DNA of 64,000 nt from Streptomyces aculeolatus (GTDB lineage Bacteria > Actinomycetota > Actinomycetes > Streptomycetales > Streptomycetaceae). The translations under genes were made by a program, and so were the position numbers. Each line of letters starts with the position of its first letter. Positions within the stretch are counted from its first letter, which is position 1. The DNA is taken from assembly GCF_020400605.1 (NCBI RefSeq), contig NZ_JAINRD010000005.1, positions 186,001-250,000 on the forward strand. The letters are read 5' to 3'. This document shows, piece after piece, positions 7,931 to 17,621 of the stretch. The notes under the pieces were generated by a model. It searched no databases. It was not told where the DNA came from and worked only from the letters and a program-made list of their open reading frames with translations.

Positions 7931-9425
7931 CGCAGCCCCCCCGGCCCCCCTGCGGGTCCGCTTCTGTCCCTCCCCCACCGGCAACCCCCACGTGGGCCTG
8001 GTCCGCACCGCCCTGTTCAACTGGGCGTACGCGCGGCACACCGGCGGCTCGCTGGTCTTCCGGATCGAGGACACCGACGCGGCCCGGGACTCCGAGGAGT
8101 CGTACGAGCAACTGCTCGACTCCTTCCGCTGGCTGGGGATCGACTGGGACGAGGGCCCCGAGGCCGGCGGCCCGCACGCGCCCTACCGGCAGTCGCAGCG
8201 CATGGACATCTACGCGGACGTGGCCCGCCGGCTCCAGGACGCCGGGCACGCCTACCGCTGCTACTGCACCGCGGCCGAGCTGGAGGAGCGCCGCGAGCAG
8301 GCGCGCGCCGCCGGGCGGCCCTCCGGGTACGACGGGCACTGCCGCGAGCTGACCGCCGAGCAGGTGGCCGCGTACGAGGCCGAGGGCCGCACCTCGATCG
8401 TCCGCTTCCGCATGCCGGACGAGACGATCACCTTCACCGACCTGGTGCGCGGCGAGCTGGCCTTCGCCCCCGAGAACGTCACGGACTACGGCATCGTGCG
8501 CGCCAACGGCGCCCCGCTCTACACCCTGGTCAACCCCGTCGACGACGCGCTGATGGAGATCACGCACGTGCTGCGCGGCGAGGACCTGCTGTCCTCCACC
8601 CCGCGGCAGATCGCGCTCTACCGCGCGCTGATCGACCTCGGCGTCGCCAAGCGGGTGCCGGACTTCGGCCACCTGCCGTACGTCATGGGCGAGGGCAACA
8701 AGAAGCTCTCCAAGCGCGACCCGCAGGCCTCCCTCAACCTCTACCGCGAGCGCGGCTTCCTGCCCGAGGGGCTGATCAACTACCTCTCCCTGCTGGGCTG
8801 GTCGCTCTCCGCCGACCGCGACGTCTTCACCCGCGAGGAACTGGTCGCGGCCTTCGACATCACCGACGTGGTGCCCAACCCGGCCCGTTTCGACCTGAAG
8901 AAGGCCGAGGCCATCAACGCGGACCACATCCGCATGCTCGACGTGAAGGACTTCGCCGAGCGCTGCACCCCCTGGCTGCGGGCGCCGCACGCGCCGTGGC
9001 CCGCGGAGGCATTCGACGCGGACGCCTTCGCGGCGGTGGCGCCGCTGGCGCAGACGCGCCTGACGGTGCTGTCCGACATCACGGCCAACGTCGACTTCCT
9101 CTTCCTCGACGAGCCGGTGTCCGACGAGAAGTCGTGGGACAAAGCGATGAAGCCGGGGCAGCCGGGTGCGGCCGACCTGCTGCGGACCGCGCGGGCGAAG
9201 CTGGCGGCGGCCGAGTGGGCCGCGGAGCCGCTGAAGGAGGCGGTGCTCGCCGCGGGCGAGGAGCACGGGCTGAAGCTGGGCAAGGCGCAGGCGCCGGTAC
9301 GGGTTGCGGTGACGGGGCGGACGGTGGGGCTGCCGCTGTTCGAGTCCCTGGAGGTGCTGGGCCGCGAGCGCACGCTGGCGCGGGTGGACGCGGCGCTGGC
9401 GCGGCTGGCGGCCGAGCAGGGCTGA
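7923..9425 (+). CDS. gltX: Glutamyl-tRNA synthetase
   Basis: A 500-aa class I aminoacyl-tRNA synthetase that charges tRNA-Glu. Actinobacteria usually lack GlnRS, so the enzyme is expected also to misacylate tRNA-Gln for the GatCAB amidotransferase. The HIGH-type signature is [10 protein letters not shown] near residue 20, and the KMSKS-type loop is KLSKRDP near residue 265. The FRIEDTD motif, the [25 protein letters not shown] core and a C-terminal anticodon-binding helical domain are in the normal order. The GTG start at 7923 overlaps the FAH gene stop, so translation is probably coupled. Confidence 0.98.
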   Translation: MASAAPPAPLRVRFCPSPTGNPHVGLVRTALFNWAYARHTGGSLVFRIEDTDAARDSEESYEQLLDSFRWLGIDWDEGPEAGGPHAPYRQSQRMDIYADVARRLQDAGHAYRCYCTAAELEERREQARAAGRPSGYDGHCRELTAEQVAAYEAEGRTSIVRFRMPDETITFTDLVRGELAFAPENVTDYGIVRANGAPLYTLVNPVDDALMEITHVLRGEDLLSSTPRQIALYRALIDLGVAKRVPDFGHLPYVMGEGNKKLSKRDPQASLNLYRERGFLPEGLINYLSLLGWSLSADRDVFTREELVAAFDITDVVPNPARFDLKKAEAINADHIRMLDVKDFAERCTPWLRAPHAPWPAEAFDADAFAAVAPLAQTRLTVLSDITANVDFLFLDEPVSDEKSWDKAMKPGQPGAADLLRTARAKLAAAEWAAEPLKEAVLAAGEEHGLKLGKAQAPVRVAVTGRTVGLPLFESLEVLGRERTLARVDAALARLAAEQG

Positions 9426-9510
9426 CGGGTACGGGCGCGGTGCGGCCGGGCGGCCGTCCGCACCCCGGTCACCTGCGCGAACAGCCGCGGGTATGGGGCA
9501 TTATGGGCCG

Positions 9511-11685
9511 GTGCCCACCCGGACGGACATCACGGACGACCCCCAGGCGCCCCGTGGCGGTTCCGGTGCGGCGGAAGGGCGCCCCGGCGGACGCGGGGTC
9601 CTGACGGCCGGCCGGCGACGGGCCCGGAGGGCCGCGGGCGGACCCGGCCCGGCCCGCTGGAGCGCCGTCGCCGTGATGGCGGCGTTCGCCGCCGTGTACG
9701 TGGCCGCCGGATCCCCGCTCGTACTCCTTGCGTTCACCCTCCAGCTCGGCCAACTGGTCCCGGCCCTGCGGCAGTCGGGGCCGCGCCTCGTGCTGCTGCT
9801 CGCCGCCCAGGCGGCCGCGTGCGGGGCCGCGGTGTACGCCACCGGCACCTCCGTCGCCGTCCTCGGCTTCCTCGGCGGGTCGCTGCTGCTCACGCCCTGG
9901 TGGCCGGCCGCCGTGCCGGTGGCCGCCGCGGCGGCGCTGACCGGCCCGGTGGACTCGTTCATCAGCATGCTGCTGATCAGCCTGGTCTGCTACGGGCTCA
10001 CCCGGCTCGCCGACCTGGCCGACGAGGTCCACGCCGCCCGCCTCGACCTCGCCGCCGCGGCCGTCGGCGAGGAGCGGCTGCGTATCGCCGCCGAACTCAG
10101 CGAGGGGCTCGGCCGCGGACTGGCCGGCATCACCATGGGGGTCCGCGCCGCGCTGGACCGGCCCGAGCGGTCCGCGGAACTGCTCGCCGAGGTCGCCGGT
10201 GCCGCCCGGGACTGCCTGGCGGACGCCCGCGGCTCCGCCGACCGGTTCCGGGCCATGGCCCTGGCCCCCGAGATGACCTCCGCCCGCGCCCTGCTGGCCG
10301 CCGCGGGCGTCGCCACCGAGGTGCGCACCGGGCACAGCGAGCCGCTCGGCTCCGCGGGCGCGCTGCTGGGCGGGGTGCTGCGGGAGGCCGTCACCGCCCT
10401 GATCAGCCGCGGCACCGCCACCCACTGCCTGATCGAGACCGGCTGCGAACCGGGCCGGGTGTGGCTGGCGGTGGTCAGCGACGACACCACCACCGCGGAG
10501 GAGGACGTCCTGGGCGGCCTGCCGGAGCGGATCGCCGCCGCCGGCGGCAGCCTCACCACCGCCCTGACCCCCGAGGGCCGCCGGGAGGTACGGGCCGTAC
10601 TGCCCGACGCCGGGCGGCCGGCGGCGCCGGACGGGGACAGCCTGCGGTGGGCGTACCGGCTGTCCCTCGCGGTGCTCGCCGCCGTCCTGGCCGGCTTCTC
10701 GCTCAAGGCGCTGCTGCTCGTGTCCGGCCACCAGGTGCTGCCCGCCGCCGCCCTGCTGGCGGTGGTCGTCACCCTGCACCTGCGGTCGGTGCACGGCAGG
10801 CATCCGGTGCACCTGGCCCTGATGGCGCTGCTCACGTATCTGCCGATGGCGGAGTTCGGCCGGGGCTGGCTGGGCACGGCGGGCTTCCTCGCCGGGCCCG
10901 TCCTGCTCGCGCTGCCCTGGGCCGTGGCCTGGCCGGTCGTGGGCGCCGTCATGGGGAGCGTCGCCGTCATCGGGGTGCAGCTGAGGCTGTCGCCGGCGCT
11001 GACCGTCAACTACACGCTCAGCACGATGGTCACCGGGCTGGTCATCCACGGGCTGCTGCGGCTGCCCGGGATCGTGCGGGAGTTGCAGGCGGCCCAGCGG
11101 CGGCTGGCCCGTGCGGCGGTGGTGGAGGAGCGCCTGAGGGCCGCCCGGGACCTGCACGACCTGCTCGGCCACAGCCTCGCCGCCATCCTCCTGACCTGTG
11201 AGCTGACTCGCCGGCTGCCGCCGGAGCGGGCCCGGGGCGAGTTGCGGAACATCCTGGTGATGGCCGAGCGGGGAGAGGCCGATCTGCGGTCCGCTGCGGG
11301 CGGCGTGGGCCGGATGCCGCTGGACACGGAGGCCGGCTCCGCCCGCTCCGTGCTGGCCGCGGCCGGGATAGACACCGGGGTCTCGCTCGCCCACGACGGG
11401 CTGCCCGCCGGTACGGAGACGGCTCTCAGCGCGGTGCTGCGGGAGGCGGTGACCAACGTGCTGCGGCACAGCGACGCGCGGACGGCGGAGATCTCCACGG
11501 CCGCGGAGGCCGGCGGGGTGCGGCTGCGGGTGCGCAACGACGGCGTACGCGGGACCGGCGGCCGGCGGGACTCCTCGGGGCTCGGCAACCTCACCACGCG
11601 GCTCGCGGCGCTCGACGGGACGCTGACGGCGGGAGCGGGGGACGGCTGGTTCGAGCTGTCCGCGTGGGTGCCGGGCCGGAGTTGA
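9511..11685 (+). CDS. Tandemly duplicated NarL-class sensor histidine kinase, first half degenerate
   Basis: About 724 aa made of two similar halves. Each half has a block of four or so membrane helices, a coiled-coil DHp-like segment and an ATPase-like region. The second half carries the HisKA_3 signature RDLHDLLGHSL (His about residue 549) and an N-box-like LREAVTNVLRHSDA, then a degenerate G-box (SSGLGNLTTRLAAL). The first half has RIAAELSEGLGRGL instead, with Ser at about 197 in place of the phospho-acceptor His, and a weak N-box (LREAVTALISRGTA). So the first half looks like a pseudokinase. The GTG at 9511 was preferred because a CATTAT hexamer lies 6 nt upstream; ATG at 9493 is possible. 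The gene converges on a NarL-type response regulator 25 bp away, its likely partner. Confidence 0.8.
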   Translation: MPTRTDITDDPQAPRGGSGAAEGRPGGRGVLTAGRRRARRAAGGPGPARWSAVAVMAAFAAVYVAAGSPLVLLAFTLQLGQLVPALRQSGPRLVLLLAAQAAACGAAVYATGTSVAVLGFLGGSLLLTPWWPAAVPVAAAAALTGPVDSFISMLLISLVCYGLTRLADLADEVHAARLDLAAAAVGEERLRIAAELSEGLGRGLAGITMGVRAALDRPERSAELLAEVAGAARDCLADARGSADRFRAMALAPEMTSARALLAAAGVATEVRTGHSEPLGSAGALLGGVLREAVTALISRGTATHCLIETGCEPGRVWLAVVSDDTTTAEEDVLGGLPERIAAAGGSLTTALTPEGRREVRAVLPDAGRPAAPDGDSLRWAYRLSLAVLAAVLAGFSLKALLLVSGHQVLPAAALLAVVVTLHLRSVHGRHPVHLALMALLTYLPMAEFGRGWLGTAGFLAGPVLLALPWAVAWPVVGAVMGSVAVIGVQLRLSPALTVNYTLSTMVTGLVIHGLLRLPGIVRELQAAQRRLARAAVVEERLRAARDLHDLLGHSLAAILLTCELTRRLPPERARGELRNILVMAERGEADLRSAAGGVGRMPLDTEAGSARSVLAAAGIDTGVSLAHDGLPAGTETALSAVLREAVTNVLRHSDARTAEISTAAEAGGVRLRVRNDGVRGTGGRRDSSGLGNLTTRLAALDGTLTAGAGDGWFELSAWVPGRS

Positions 11686-11710
11686 GGACACCTCCCTCCG
11701 CGTACGCCCG

Positions 11711-12319
11711 CTATATCCAGCCGGCCTCCGTGGCGATCCGCACCGCGTCCGTGCGGTTGCGGGCGTCGAGCTTGGCGACGATGCCGGTGAGGTAGTTCCG
11801 TACGGTGCCCGCCGTCAGATGCAGCCTGCCCGCGATCTCGGTCGGCTCGGCGCCCCCGGCGACCTGCCTCAGCACCTCCGCCTCCCGCTCCGTGAGGGGG
11901 TTGTCCGCCAGGTCCCAGGCGGCGACCGCCAGTGCGGGGTCGAGCACCCGCTCCCCGGCCGCCAGCTTGCGGATCGCGGTGAGGAGTTCGTCCGGCGGCG
12001 CGGTCTTCAGCACGAAGCCGTGCACACGCGCGGCGAGCGCCCGGCGCAGGTGCCCCGGCTTGCCGTACGCGGTGAGCATCAGCACCCGGCTGTCCGGGAG
12101 TTCGTCGTGCAGCCGGGCCGCCGCCGCCAGGCCGTCCAGTTCGCCGGGCATGTCGATGTCCAGGACGGCCACGTCGGGGCGGTAGACCCGGGCCGCGTCC
12201 ACGGCCGCCGCGCCGCTGTCCACCGACGCGACGACCTCCAGGTCGGGTTCGAGGTCGAGCAGGGCGGACAGCGCCCGTCTGATCACGTGCTGGTCCTCTG
12301 CCAGCAGTACCGATATCAC
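11711..12319 (-). CDS. NarL/FixJ-family response regulator
   Basis: A 202-aa two-component response regulator. The receiver domain has the acidic pair at E8-D9 (LLAEDQ), phospho-acceptor D54 in VAVLDIDMPG, the T/Y switch residues in LMLTAYG and the conserved Lys in FVLKTAPP. A LuxR-type HTH follows (about residues 140-200), with TEREAEVLRQVAGG and GTVRNYLTGIVAKL. It lies tail-to-tail with the duplicated sensor kinase and head-to-head with the ABC exporter genes, which suggests it receives phosphate from the kinase and controls the exporter; both points are inference from position. The GTG start at 12319 is close to the divergent exporter promoter. Confidence 0.92.
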   Translation of the reverse strand: MISVLLAEDQHVIRRALSALLDLEPDLEVVASVDSGAAAVDAARVYRPDVAVLDIDMPGELDGLAAAARLHDELPDSRVLMLTAYGKPGHLRRALAARVHGFVLKTAPPDELLTAIRKLAAGERVLDPALAVAAWDLADNPLTEREAEVLRQVAGGAEPTEIAGRLHLTAGTVRNYLTGIVAKLDARNRTDAVRIATEAGWI

Positions 12320-12404
12320 CCTGTCAGGTATAGCAGTGTCCGGATCATGACGACGTCATGCCGCATGCGTGACGGCGTCGGTGGGAGGCGTCCGCGCCGG
12401 GCGG

Positions 12405-12410
12405 CAGGCT
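12405..12410 (+). promoter_or_regulatory. -10-like hexamer before the ABC exporter operon
   Basis: CAGGCT sits 7 nt before the ATG at 12418, the same geometry as the other probable leaderless starts in this window. It lies 85 bp from the response regulator start, so the intergenic region is a plausible target of that regulator. Confidence 0.4.
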
Positions 12411-12417
12411 CGTACCC

Positions 12418-13149
12418 ATGGCGGACACAGTGCAGTTGGAAGCGGTCAGCAAGGTCTACGGCAAGGGACAGGGGGCGGTGGCGGCACTGCGCGAGGTGTC
12501 CGTCGCCATCCCGCGGTGCAGCTTCACCGCGGTGATGGGTCCTTCGGGTTCGGGCAAGAGCACGTTCCTGCACTGCGCGGCGGGACTGGACAGCCCCACC
12601 TCGGGCACCGTGCGGCTCGGCGGCACCGACCTGACCCGGATGAACGAGACGAAACTCACCGAACTGCGGCGGCAGCGCATCGGTTTCGTCTTCCAGGCGT
12701 TCAACCTGATCCCCTCGCTCACCGTGCTGGAGAACATCACCCTGCCGCTGCGGCTCTCCGGTACCCGCACCGACAAGGCGCGGCTGCGGGACATCGTGGA
12801 CCGGGTGGGCCTGACCGGGCGCACGGACCGGCGGCCCGCGCAGCTCTCCGGCGGCCAGCAGCAGCGGGTGGCGCTCGCCCGCGCCCTGGCCACCGGACCG
12901 GAGGTGATCTTCGGCGACGAGCCGACCGGCGCACTGGACACGATGACCGCCCGCGAGGTGCTGAACCTGCTGCGCGAGACGGTCGACTCACTCGGCCAGA
13001 CCGTGGTGATGGTGACCCACGACCCGGTGGCCGCCTCCTACGCCGACACGGTGCTGTACCTCGCCGACGGGCGGATCGTGGACGAGACGCAGGACCCCAC
13101 CGCGGAGAAGGTCGCCGAGCGGATGACCCGGCTGGGGGCGTGGAAGTGA
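12418..13149 (+). CDS. ABC transporter ATP-binding protein (MacB/LolD type)
   Basis: A 243-aa cytoplasmic ATPase of the MacB/LolD-like exporter family. Walker A is GPSGSGKST (about residues 41-49), the Q-loop is FVFQAFNLIP, the ABC signature is LSGGQQQR, Walker B is VIFGDEPTGALD and the H-loop is MVTHDP. It couples to the FtsX-like permease whose GTG start overlaps its stop by 4 bp. These two-gene systems in actinomycetes commonly export or sense antimicrobial peptides or other amphiphiles; the substrate is not evident. The adjacent convergent sensor kinase/response regulator pair is the expected regulatory context. Confidence 0.95.
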   Translation: MADTVQLEAVSKVYGKGQGAVAALREVSVAIPRCSFTAVMGPSGSGKSTFLHCAAGLDSPTSGTVRLGGTDLTRMNETKLTELRRQRIGFVFQAFNLIPSLTVLENITLPLRLSGTRTDKARLRDIVDRVGLTGRTDRRPAQLSGGQQQRVALARALATGPEVIFGDEPTGALDTMTAREVLNLLRETVDSLGQTVVMVTHDPVAASYADTVLYLADGRIVDETQDPTAEKVAERMTRLGAWK

Positions 13150-15605
13150 GGGCGCTGCTGTCGTTCTCCCTGAAGACCCTGCGGCACCGCAAGGCCGCCT
13201 TCGCCGGCGCCTTCGTCTCCCTGTTCTGCGCCGCCGCCCTGGTGAGCGCCTGCGGGATGCTGCTGGAGACCGGCCTGCGCGGCCACGTCGACCCCGAGCG
13301 CTACGCCGGCGCCCCGGTCGTCGTGGCCGGCGACCAGTACGTGCACAAGACCATCACGAAGGGCAACGGCAAGACCAAGCACAAGTCCAAGGCCATCTCC
13401 GAACGGGCCTGGATCCCCGAGTCGCTGACGGAGGAGGTGGCCGGGGTGCCGGGCGTGCGCAAGGCGGTCGCCGAGGTCGCCTTCCCGGTCGGCACCCCGG
13501 ACGGCGAGGCGGCGGGGCACGGCTGGGACTCGGCCGTGCTCACCCCCTTCACCCTGGCCGACGGCCGCGCCCCGCGGCAGGCCGGCGAGGTCGTGGTCGA
13601 CGGCGGCTCCGCGCTGCGCACCGGCGACCGGTTGCGCGCGCTGACCCCCGCCGGCGCCGCCGAGTACCGGGTGACCGGCGTGACCGCGCAGACGGTGGCC
13701 GGCCAGGACACGCTGTTCTTCGCGCCGGACGAGGCCCGGCGGCTGGCCGGCCGCCCCGGCCTGGTGAGCGCGATCGGCGTGTTCACCGCGCCGGGCGCCG
13801 AGCCCGACCTCGCGGCCGCGTTGCGCGGCACCCGGGCGCTGGCGCACACCGGCGCGGACCGCGGCACGGCGGAGTTCCTCGACGCCGAGCAGGCACGGAT
13901 CAAGCTGATCAGCATGGGCGGCGCGCTGGGCGGCACCTCGCTGATCGTCGCGGTGCTCGTGGTCTCCGGCACCTTCGCCCTGTCCGTACAGCAGCGCCAG
14001 CGCGAGATCGCCCTGCTGCGGGCCGTCGCTGCCACGCCGCGGCAGCTTCGCCGGCTGCTCGGCGGCGAGGCGCTGGTGATCGCGCTGGCCGCCGGGCCCG
14101 CGGGCGCCGCGGCCGGCTTCGGGGTGGGGTTCTGGCTGCGCTCGAAGTTCGTGGAGCTGGGGACGATGCCGGCGCACCTGCCGCTGGTGGTCAGCCCGTT
14201 CCCCGCGGTCGCCGGGCTGCTCGCCACGGTGCTCGCCGCCTGGGCGGCGGCCCGGCTGGCGGCCCGCCGCGCCGCCCGGGTCCGGCCGGTGGAGGCCATG
14301 GGCGAGGCGGCCCTGCCCACGGCGCGGCTGCCGTGGCCGCGGCTGGTCGCGGGGGCGGTCGCCACCGCGGGCGCGGTGGTCCTCACCCTCGTGCTGTCGG
14401 GCCTGTCGACGGAGGCCGCCGCGAGCCCGGTGACCATGCTCACCGCTCTGGTGTGGACCATCGCGGTGGCGCTGCTGGGCCCGCCGCTGGCCCGGGCCGC
14501 GGCCGCGCTCGCCGCGATACCGCTGCGCGCCTCGCGGGTCAGCGGCCACCTCGCCGCCGCCGGCATGCGCACCGGGGCCCGCAGGACGGCCGCCGTCGTC
14601 ACCCCGCTCAGCCTGCTCATCGGGCTGGCCTGCACCATCCTCTTCGTACCGACCACCCTGGGGCACGCCGCCGAGCGGGAAGCCGCGGCCGGGACGCGGG
14701 CGGACTACGTCGCCGGCCCGCGGATCCCGGCCGGCGCGGCCGAGGCGCTCCGCGGGGAGCCGGGCGTCGAGGCGGTCACCGAGGTTCTGCACACCGAGGT
14801 ACGGGCCGGGCTGACCAAGCTCACCGCCCGGGGCGTCACGGCCGGGAAGCTGGCGCGGACCACCGACCTGGGCGTGGTCTCCGGCAGCATGGCCGGCTTC
14901 GACGCGGAGGCGGTGGCGGTCAGCGAGAACGCCGCGGGCCGGCTCGGCGTCGGAGTGGGCGACGAACTCGCCCTCACCCTCGGCGACGGCACCCCCGCGG
15001 AGCTGACGGTCGCGGCGGTCTACTCGCGCGGCCTCGGCTTCGGCGAACTCACCCTGGCGCACGACCTGGTGGCCGGGCACGTGGACGACCGGCTGGGCAC
15101 GCTGCTGGTCGCGGCCCCCGAGCTGACCCGTGCCGAGTTGGCGGAGCTGCTCGCCGGCGTGCCGGGGGCCGAGGTGCTCGACCGGGCCGAGGCGGTCGCC
15201 GCGGAGCCGGAGAACGCCGCGGTGAACTACGTCGCCATGGGGCTCATCATCGCCTTCACCGCGATCGCCGTGGTCAACACGCTGGCCATGTCCACTGCGG
15301 ACCGCGTACGGGAGCTGGCGCTGCTGCGGCTGGTGGGCACCACCCGGCGGCAGGTGCTGCGGATGCTGCGGCTGGAGACGCTGTCCGCCCTGCTGCTGGC
15401 CGGGGTGCTCGGCACCGGGATCGCATACGCCACCCTGACCGCCTTCGCGGCCGGCATGACCGGCACCGCAGTCCCGCACATCCCGCCGGCCGGCTACCTC
15501 GCGCTCGTCGCGGGCGTCGCCGCCCTGGCCCTGGCGGCCACCGCGCTCCCCGGCCGCGTCGCCCTGCGGCAGCACCCCGCGGAGGCGGTCGCGGGCCGCG
15601 AGTGA
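13146..15605 (+). CDS. FtsX-like ABC transporter permease
   Basis: An 819-aa integral membrane permease with the double FtsX organisation. An N-terminal helix (residues about 15-40) is followed by a large extracellular MacB-like domain, three helices near 255-390, further helices in the middle, a second extracellular domain, and three closing helices after residue 690. The start is the GTG at 13146 inside a GTGA overlap with the ATPase gene, so the pair is translationally coupled; the longer open frame upstream is a shadow. A Lys-rich stretch (KTITKGNGKTKHKSK) in the first extracellular loop is unusual. It exports or detaches a membrane-active substrate in this family. Confidence 0.92.
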   Translation: MRALLSFSLKTLRHRKAAFAGAFVSLFCAAALVSACGMLLETGLRGHVDPERYAGAPVVVAGDQYVHKTITKGNGKTKHKSKAISERAWIPESLTEEVAGVPGVRKAVAEVAFPVGTPDGEAAGHGWDSAVLTPFTLADGRAPRQAGEVVVDGGSALRTGDRLRALTPAGAAEYRVTGVTAQTVAGQDTLFFAPDEARRLAGRPGLVSAIGVFTAPGAEPDLAAALRGTRALAHTGADRGTAEFLDAEQARIKLISMGGALGGTSLIVAVLVVSGTFALSVQQRQREIALLRAVAATPRQLRRLLGGEALVIALAAGPAGAAAGFGVGFWLRSKFVELGTMPAHLPLVVSPFPAVAGLLATVLAAWAAARLAARRAARVRPVEAMGEAALPTARLPWPRLVAGAVATAGAVVLTLVLSGLSTEAAASPVTMLTALVWTIAVALLGPPLARAAAALAAIPLRASRVSGHLAAAGMRTGARRTAAVVTPLSLLIGLACTILFVPTTLGHAAEREAAAGTRADYVAGPRIPAGAAEALRGEPGVEAVTEVLHTEVRAGLTKLTARGVTAGKLARTTDLGVVSGSMAGFDAEAVAVSENAAGRLGVGVGDELALTLGDGTPAELTVAAVYSRGLGFGELTLAHDLVAGHVDDRLGTLLVAAPELTRAELAELLAGVPGAEVLDRAEAVAAEPENAAVNYVAMGLIIAFTAIAVVNTLAMSTADRVRELALLRLVGTTRRQVLRMLRLETLSALLLAGVLGTGIAYATLTAFAAGMTGTAVPHIPPAGYLALVAGVAALALAATALPGRVALRQHPAEAVAGRE

Positions 15606-15671
15606 CGTGCGCCCGGTTCGCCGCCGCGGGCCCGCCCCGCGGGCACCGGCGGCGGCGCGCCGGTGACATGC

Positions 15672-15698
15672 GAAGGCCCCGCCTGCGGCGGGGCCTTC
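15672..15698. terminator. Bidirectional hairpin terminator between exporter and accE
   Basis: A perfect 12-bp stem (GAAGGCCCCGCC and its complement) with a 3-base TGC loop between two convergent genes. It follows the permease stop by about 66 bp and precedes the accE stop by about 25 bp. Confidence 0.8.
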
Positions 15699-15723
15699 GG
15701 GTGTGCGGGGCGGCGGGCGCCGG

Positions 15724-15936
15724 TCAGCGCTGCCAGCTGTGCGGGGCGCGGAAGCCGTGCTGGCGCTCCAGCCGGCGCCAGCGGGCCGCGGAGCCCGCGT
15801 GCCCGCCGCGGCGGGCGTGCGTCGGCTGCGGGGCGGCGGCCCGGGCGAGCAGCACCGCGGTGAGCGCGGCGAGCTCCTCCTCGCTGGCCTCGCCCTTCTC
15901 GACGCGGACGAGGTTCTCGGTGTGGTGCGTGGTCAC
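15724..15936 (-). CDS. accE: Acyl-CoA carboxylase epsilon subunit
   Basis: A 70-aa protein typical of the epsilon subunit that stabilises actinobacterial acyl-CoA carboxylase complexes and raises their activity. The N-terminal half has the family pattern LVRVEKGEASEEELAALTAV and LLARAA; the C-terminal half is basic and ends with HGFRAPHSWQR, a usual ending of the family. The GTG start at 15936 is preceded by AGGAG at 9 nt. It lies 65 bp downstream of the carboxyltransferase beta gene on the same strand, as in S. coelicolor accB-accE. The partner biotinylated alpha subunit is not in this window. Confidence 0.93.
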   Translation of the reverse strand: MTTHHTENLVRVEKGEASEEELAALTAVLLARAAAPQPTHARRGGHAGSAARWRRLERQHGFRAPHSWQR

Positions 15937-16001
15937 GTGTGTGCTCCTGGGCTGTTCTGCGCGGTCGGCTGCGGGCTGCGGGGTGTGCGGAAGCGGCGGG
16001 G

Positions 16002-17609
16002 TCACTGCGGCGGGTTGCCGTGCTTGCGCGCCGGCAGGTCCGCGTGCTTCGTACGCAGCATCGCCAGGGACCGGATGAGGGTCCGGCGGGTGTCCACGGG
16101 GTCGATGACGTCGTCCACGAGGCCGCGTTCGGCCGCGTAGTACGGGTGCATCAGCTCGGCCTTGTACTGCTTGACCATGTCGGTGCGCTTGGCCTCGGGG
16201 TCGTCCGCGGCCGCGATGTCGCGCCGGAAGATCACGTTCGCGGCGCCTTCCGCGCCCATGACCGCGATCTCGTTGGTCGGCCAGGCGTACGTCAGGTCGG
16301 CGCCGATGGACTGGCTGTCCATGACGATGTACGCGCCGCCGTACGCCTTCCTGAGCACCACCGAGATCCGCGGGACGGTGGCGTTGCAGTAGGCGTAGAG
16401 CAGCTTCGCTCCGTGCCTGATGATCCCGCCGTGCTCCTGGTCGACGCCCGGCAGGAAGCCCGGCACGTCGAGCAGGGTGATGATCGGAATATTGAAAGCA
16501 TCGCACATCTGGACAAAGCGGGCACCTTTCTCGCTCGCCTCGATGTCCAGTACGCCGGCCAGCGACTGCGGCTGGTTGGCGACGATGCCGACGACCTGGC
16601 CGTCCAACCGGGTGAGCGCGCAGATCAGGTTCGTCGCCCAGCGCTCGTGCACCTCGAGGTACTCGCCGTCGTCGACGATCTCCTCGATCACCTTGCGCAT
16701 GTCGTACGGCCTGTTGCCGTCGGCCGGCACCAGGTCGAGCAGCACCTCGCCGGCGCGGTCGGCCGGGTCCTCGGCGGTGACCGCCGGCGGGTTCTCCCGG
16801 TTGTTCTGCGGCAGCATCGACAGCAGGTAGCGCACCTCCTCCAGGCACGTCACCTCGTCGTCGTACGCGAAGTGGCACACGCCGGAGGTCTCGGCGTGCA
16901 CGTCGGCGCCGCCCAGCCCGTTCTGGCTGATCTCCTCGCCGGTCACCGCCTTGACCACGTCCGGTCCCGTGATGAACATCTGCGAGGTCTCGCGGACCAT
17001 GAAGACGAAGTCGGTGAGCGCCGGGCTGTACGCCGCGCCGCCGGCACACGGGCCGAGCATCACCGAGATCTGCGGGATGACGCCGGAGGCGCGGGTGTTG
17101 CGCTGGAAGATGCCGCCGTAGCCGGCGAGCGCCGAGACGCCCTCCTGGATACGGGCGCCCGCGCCGTCGTTCAGCGACACCAGCGGGGCGCCCGCGGCGA
17201 TCGCCCGGTCCATGATCTTGTGGATCTTGTCCGCGTGCGCCTCGCCGAGCGCGCCGCCGAAGATCCGGAAGTCGTGGGCGTAGACGAAGACCGTCCGCCC
17301 GTGCACCGTCCCCCATCCGGTGATCACGCCGTCCGTGTACGGCCTCTTGGCCTCCAGCCCGAAGCCGGTGGCGCGGTGCCGGCGCAGCGGCTCCACCTCG
17401 TTGAACGACCCCTCGTCCAGCAGCAGGTCGATCCGCTCCCGGGCAGTGAGCTTCCCCTTGGCCTTCTGCGCGGCGGTCGCCCGCTCGCTGGGCCCCGCGT
17501 GGGCCTGCTCGCGAATGCGGCGCAGCTCGGCCGCCCGCCCCCGGGCCTCGTTCTCGACGGCGCCTGCCGCCGCTGCCGCGTCGGAGGGGGCGTAGTCCAC
17601 TGTGGTCAT
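16002..17609 (-). CDS. accB: Acyl-CoA (acetyl/propionyl-CoA) carboxylase beta subunit, carboxyltransferase
   Basis: A 535-aa carboxyltransferase that transfers CO2 from carboxybiotin to acyl-CoA, giving malonyl- or methylmalonyl-CoA for fatty acid and polyketide synthesis. It has two crotonase-like halves: AKGKLTARERIDLLLDEGSF near residue 50; GDGAGARIQEG-like DGAGARIQEGVSALAGYG in the acyl-CoA site; GPCAGGAAYSPAL; and in the second half VPGFLPGVDQEHGGIIRHGAKLLYA with YGGAYIVMDSQSIGAD. The ending KHADLPARKHGNPPQ is characteristic. I chose ATG at 17609 (MTTVDY) because TACCGT lies 6 nt upstream, fitting a leaderless transcript; ATG at 17636 is alternative. Operon with accE. In S. coelicolor the orthologue is called accB, unrelated to E. 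coli accB. Confidence 0.97.
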   Translation of the reverse strand: MTTVDYAPSDAAAAAGAVENEARGRAAELRRIREQAHAGPSERATAAQKAKGKLTARERIDLLLDEGSFNEVEPLRRHRATGFGLEAKRPYTDGVITGWGTVHGRTVFVYAHDFRIFGGALGEAHADKIHKIMDRAIAAGAPLVSLNDGAGARIQEGVSALAGYGGIFQRNTRASGVIPQISVMLGPCAGGAAYSPALTDFVFMVRETSQMFITGPDVVKAVTGEEISQNGLGGADVHAETSGVCHFAYDDEVTCLEEVRYLLSMLPQNNRENPPAVTAEDPADRAGEVLLDLVPADGNRPYDMRKVIEEIVDDGEYLEVHERWATNLICALTRLDGQVVGIVANQPQSLAGVLDIEASEKGARFVQMCDAFNIPIITLLDVPGFLPGVDQEHGGIIRHGAKLLYAYCNATVPRISVVLRKAYGGAYIVMDSQSIGADLTYAWPTNEIAVMGAEGAANVIFRRDIAAADDPEAKRTDMVKQYKAELMHPYYAAERGLVDDVIDPVDTRRTLIRSLAMLRTKHADLPARKHGNPPQ

Positions 17610-17615
17610 GGAATG

Positions 17616-17621
17616 ACGGTA
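17616..17621 (-). promoter_or_regulatory. -10-like hexamer before accB
   Basis: TACCGT (minus strand) 6 nt before the ATG at 17609; no ribosome-binding site is seen. It supports a leaderless accB transcript and the shorter start. Confidence 0.4.

Noticed and set aside
12369..15605. A 1078-codon frame suggesting an ATPase-permease fusion
   Set aside because: Its first part is out of frame with the ATPase motifs; the ATPase and permease are separate genes with a 4-bp overlap.
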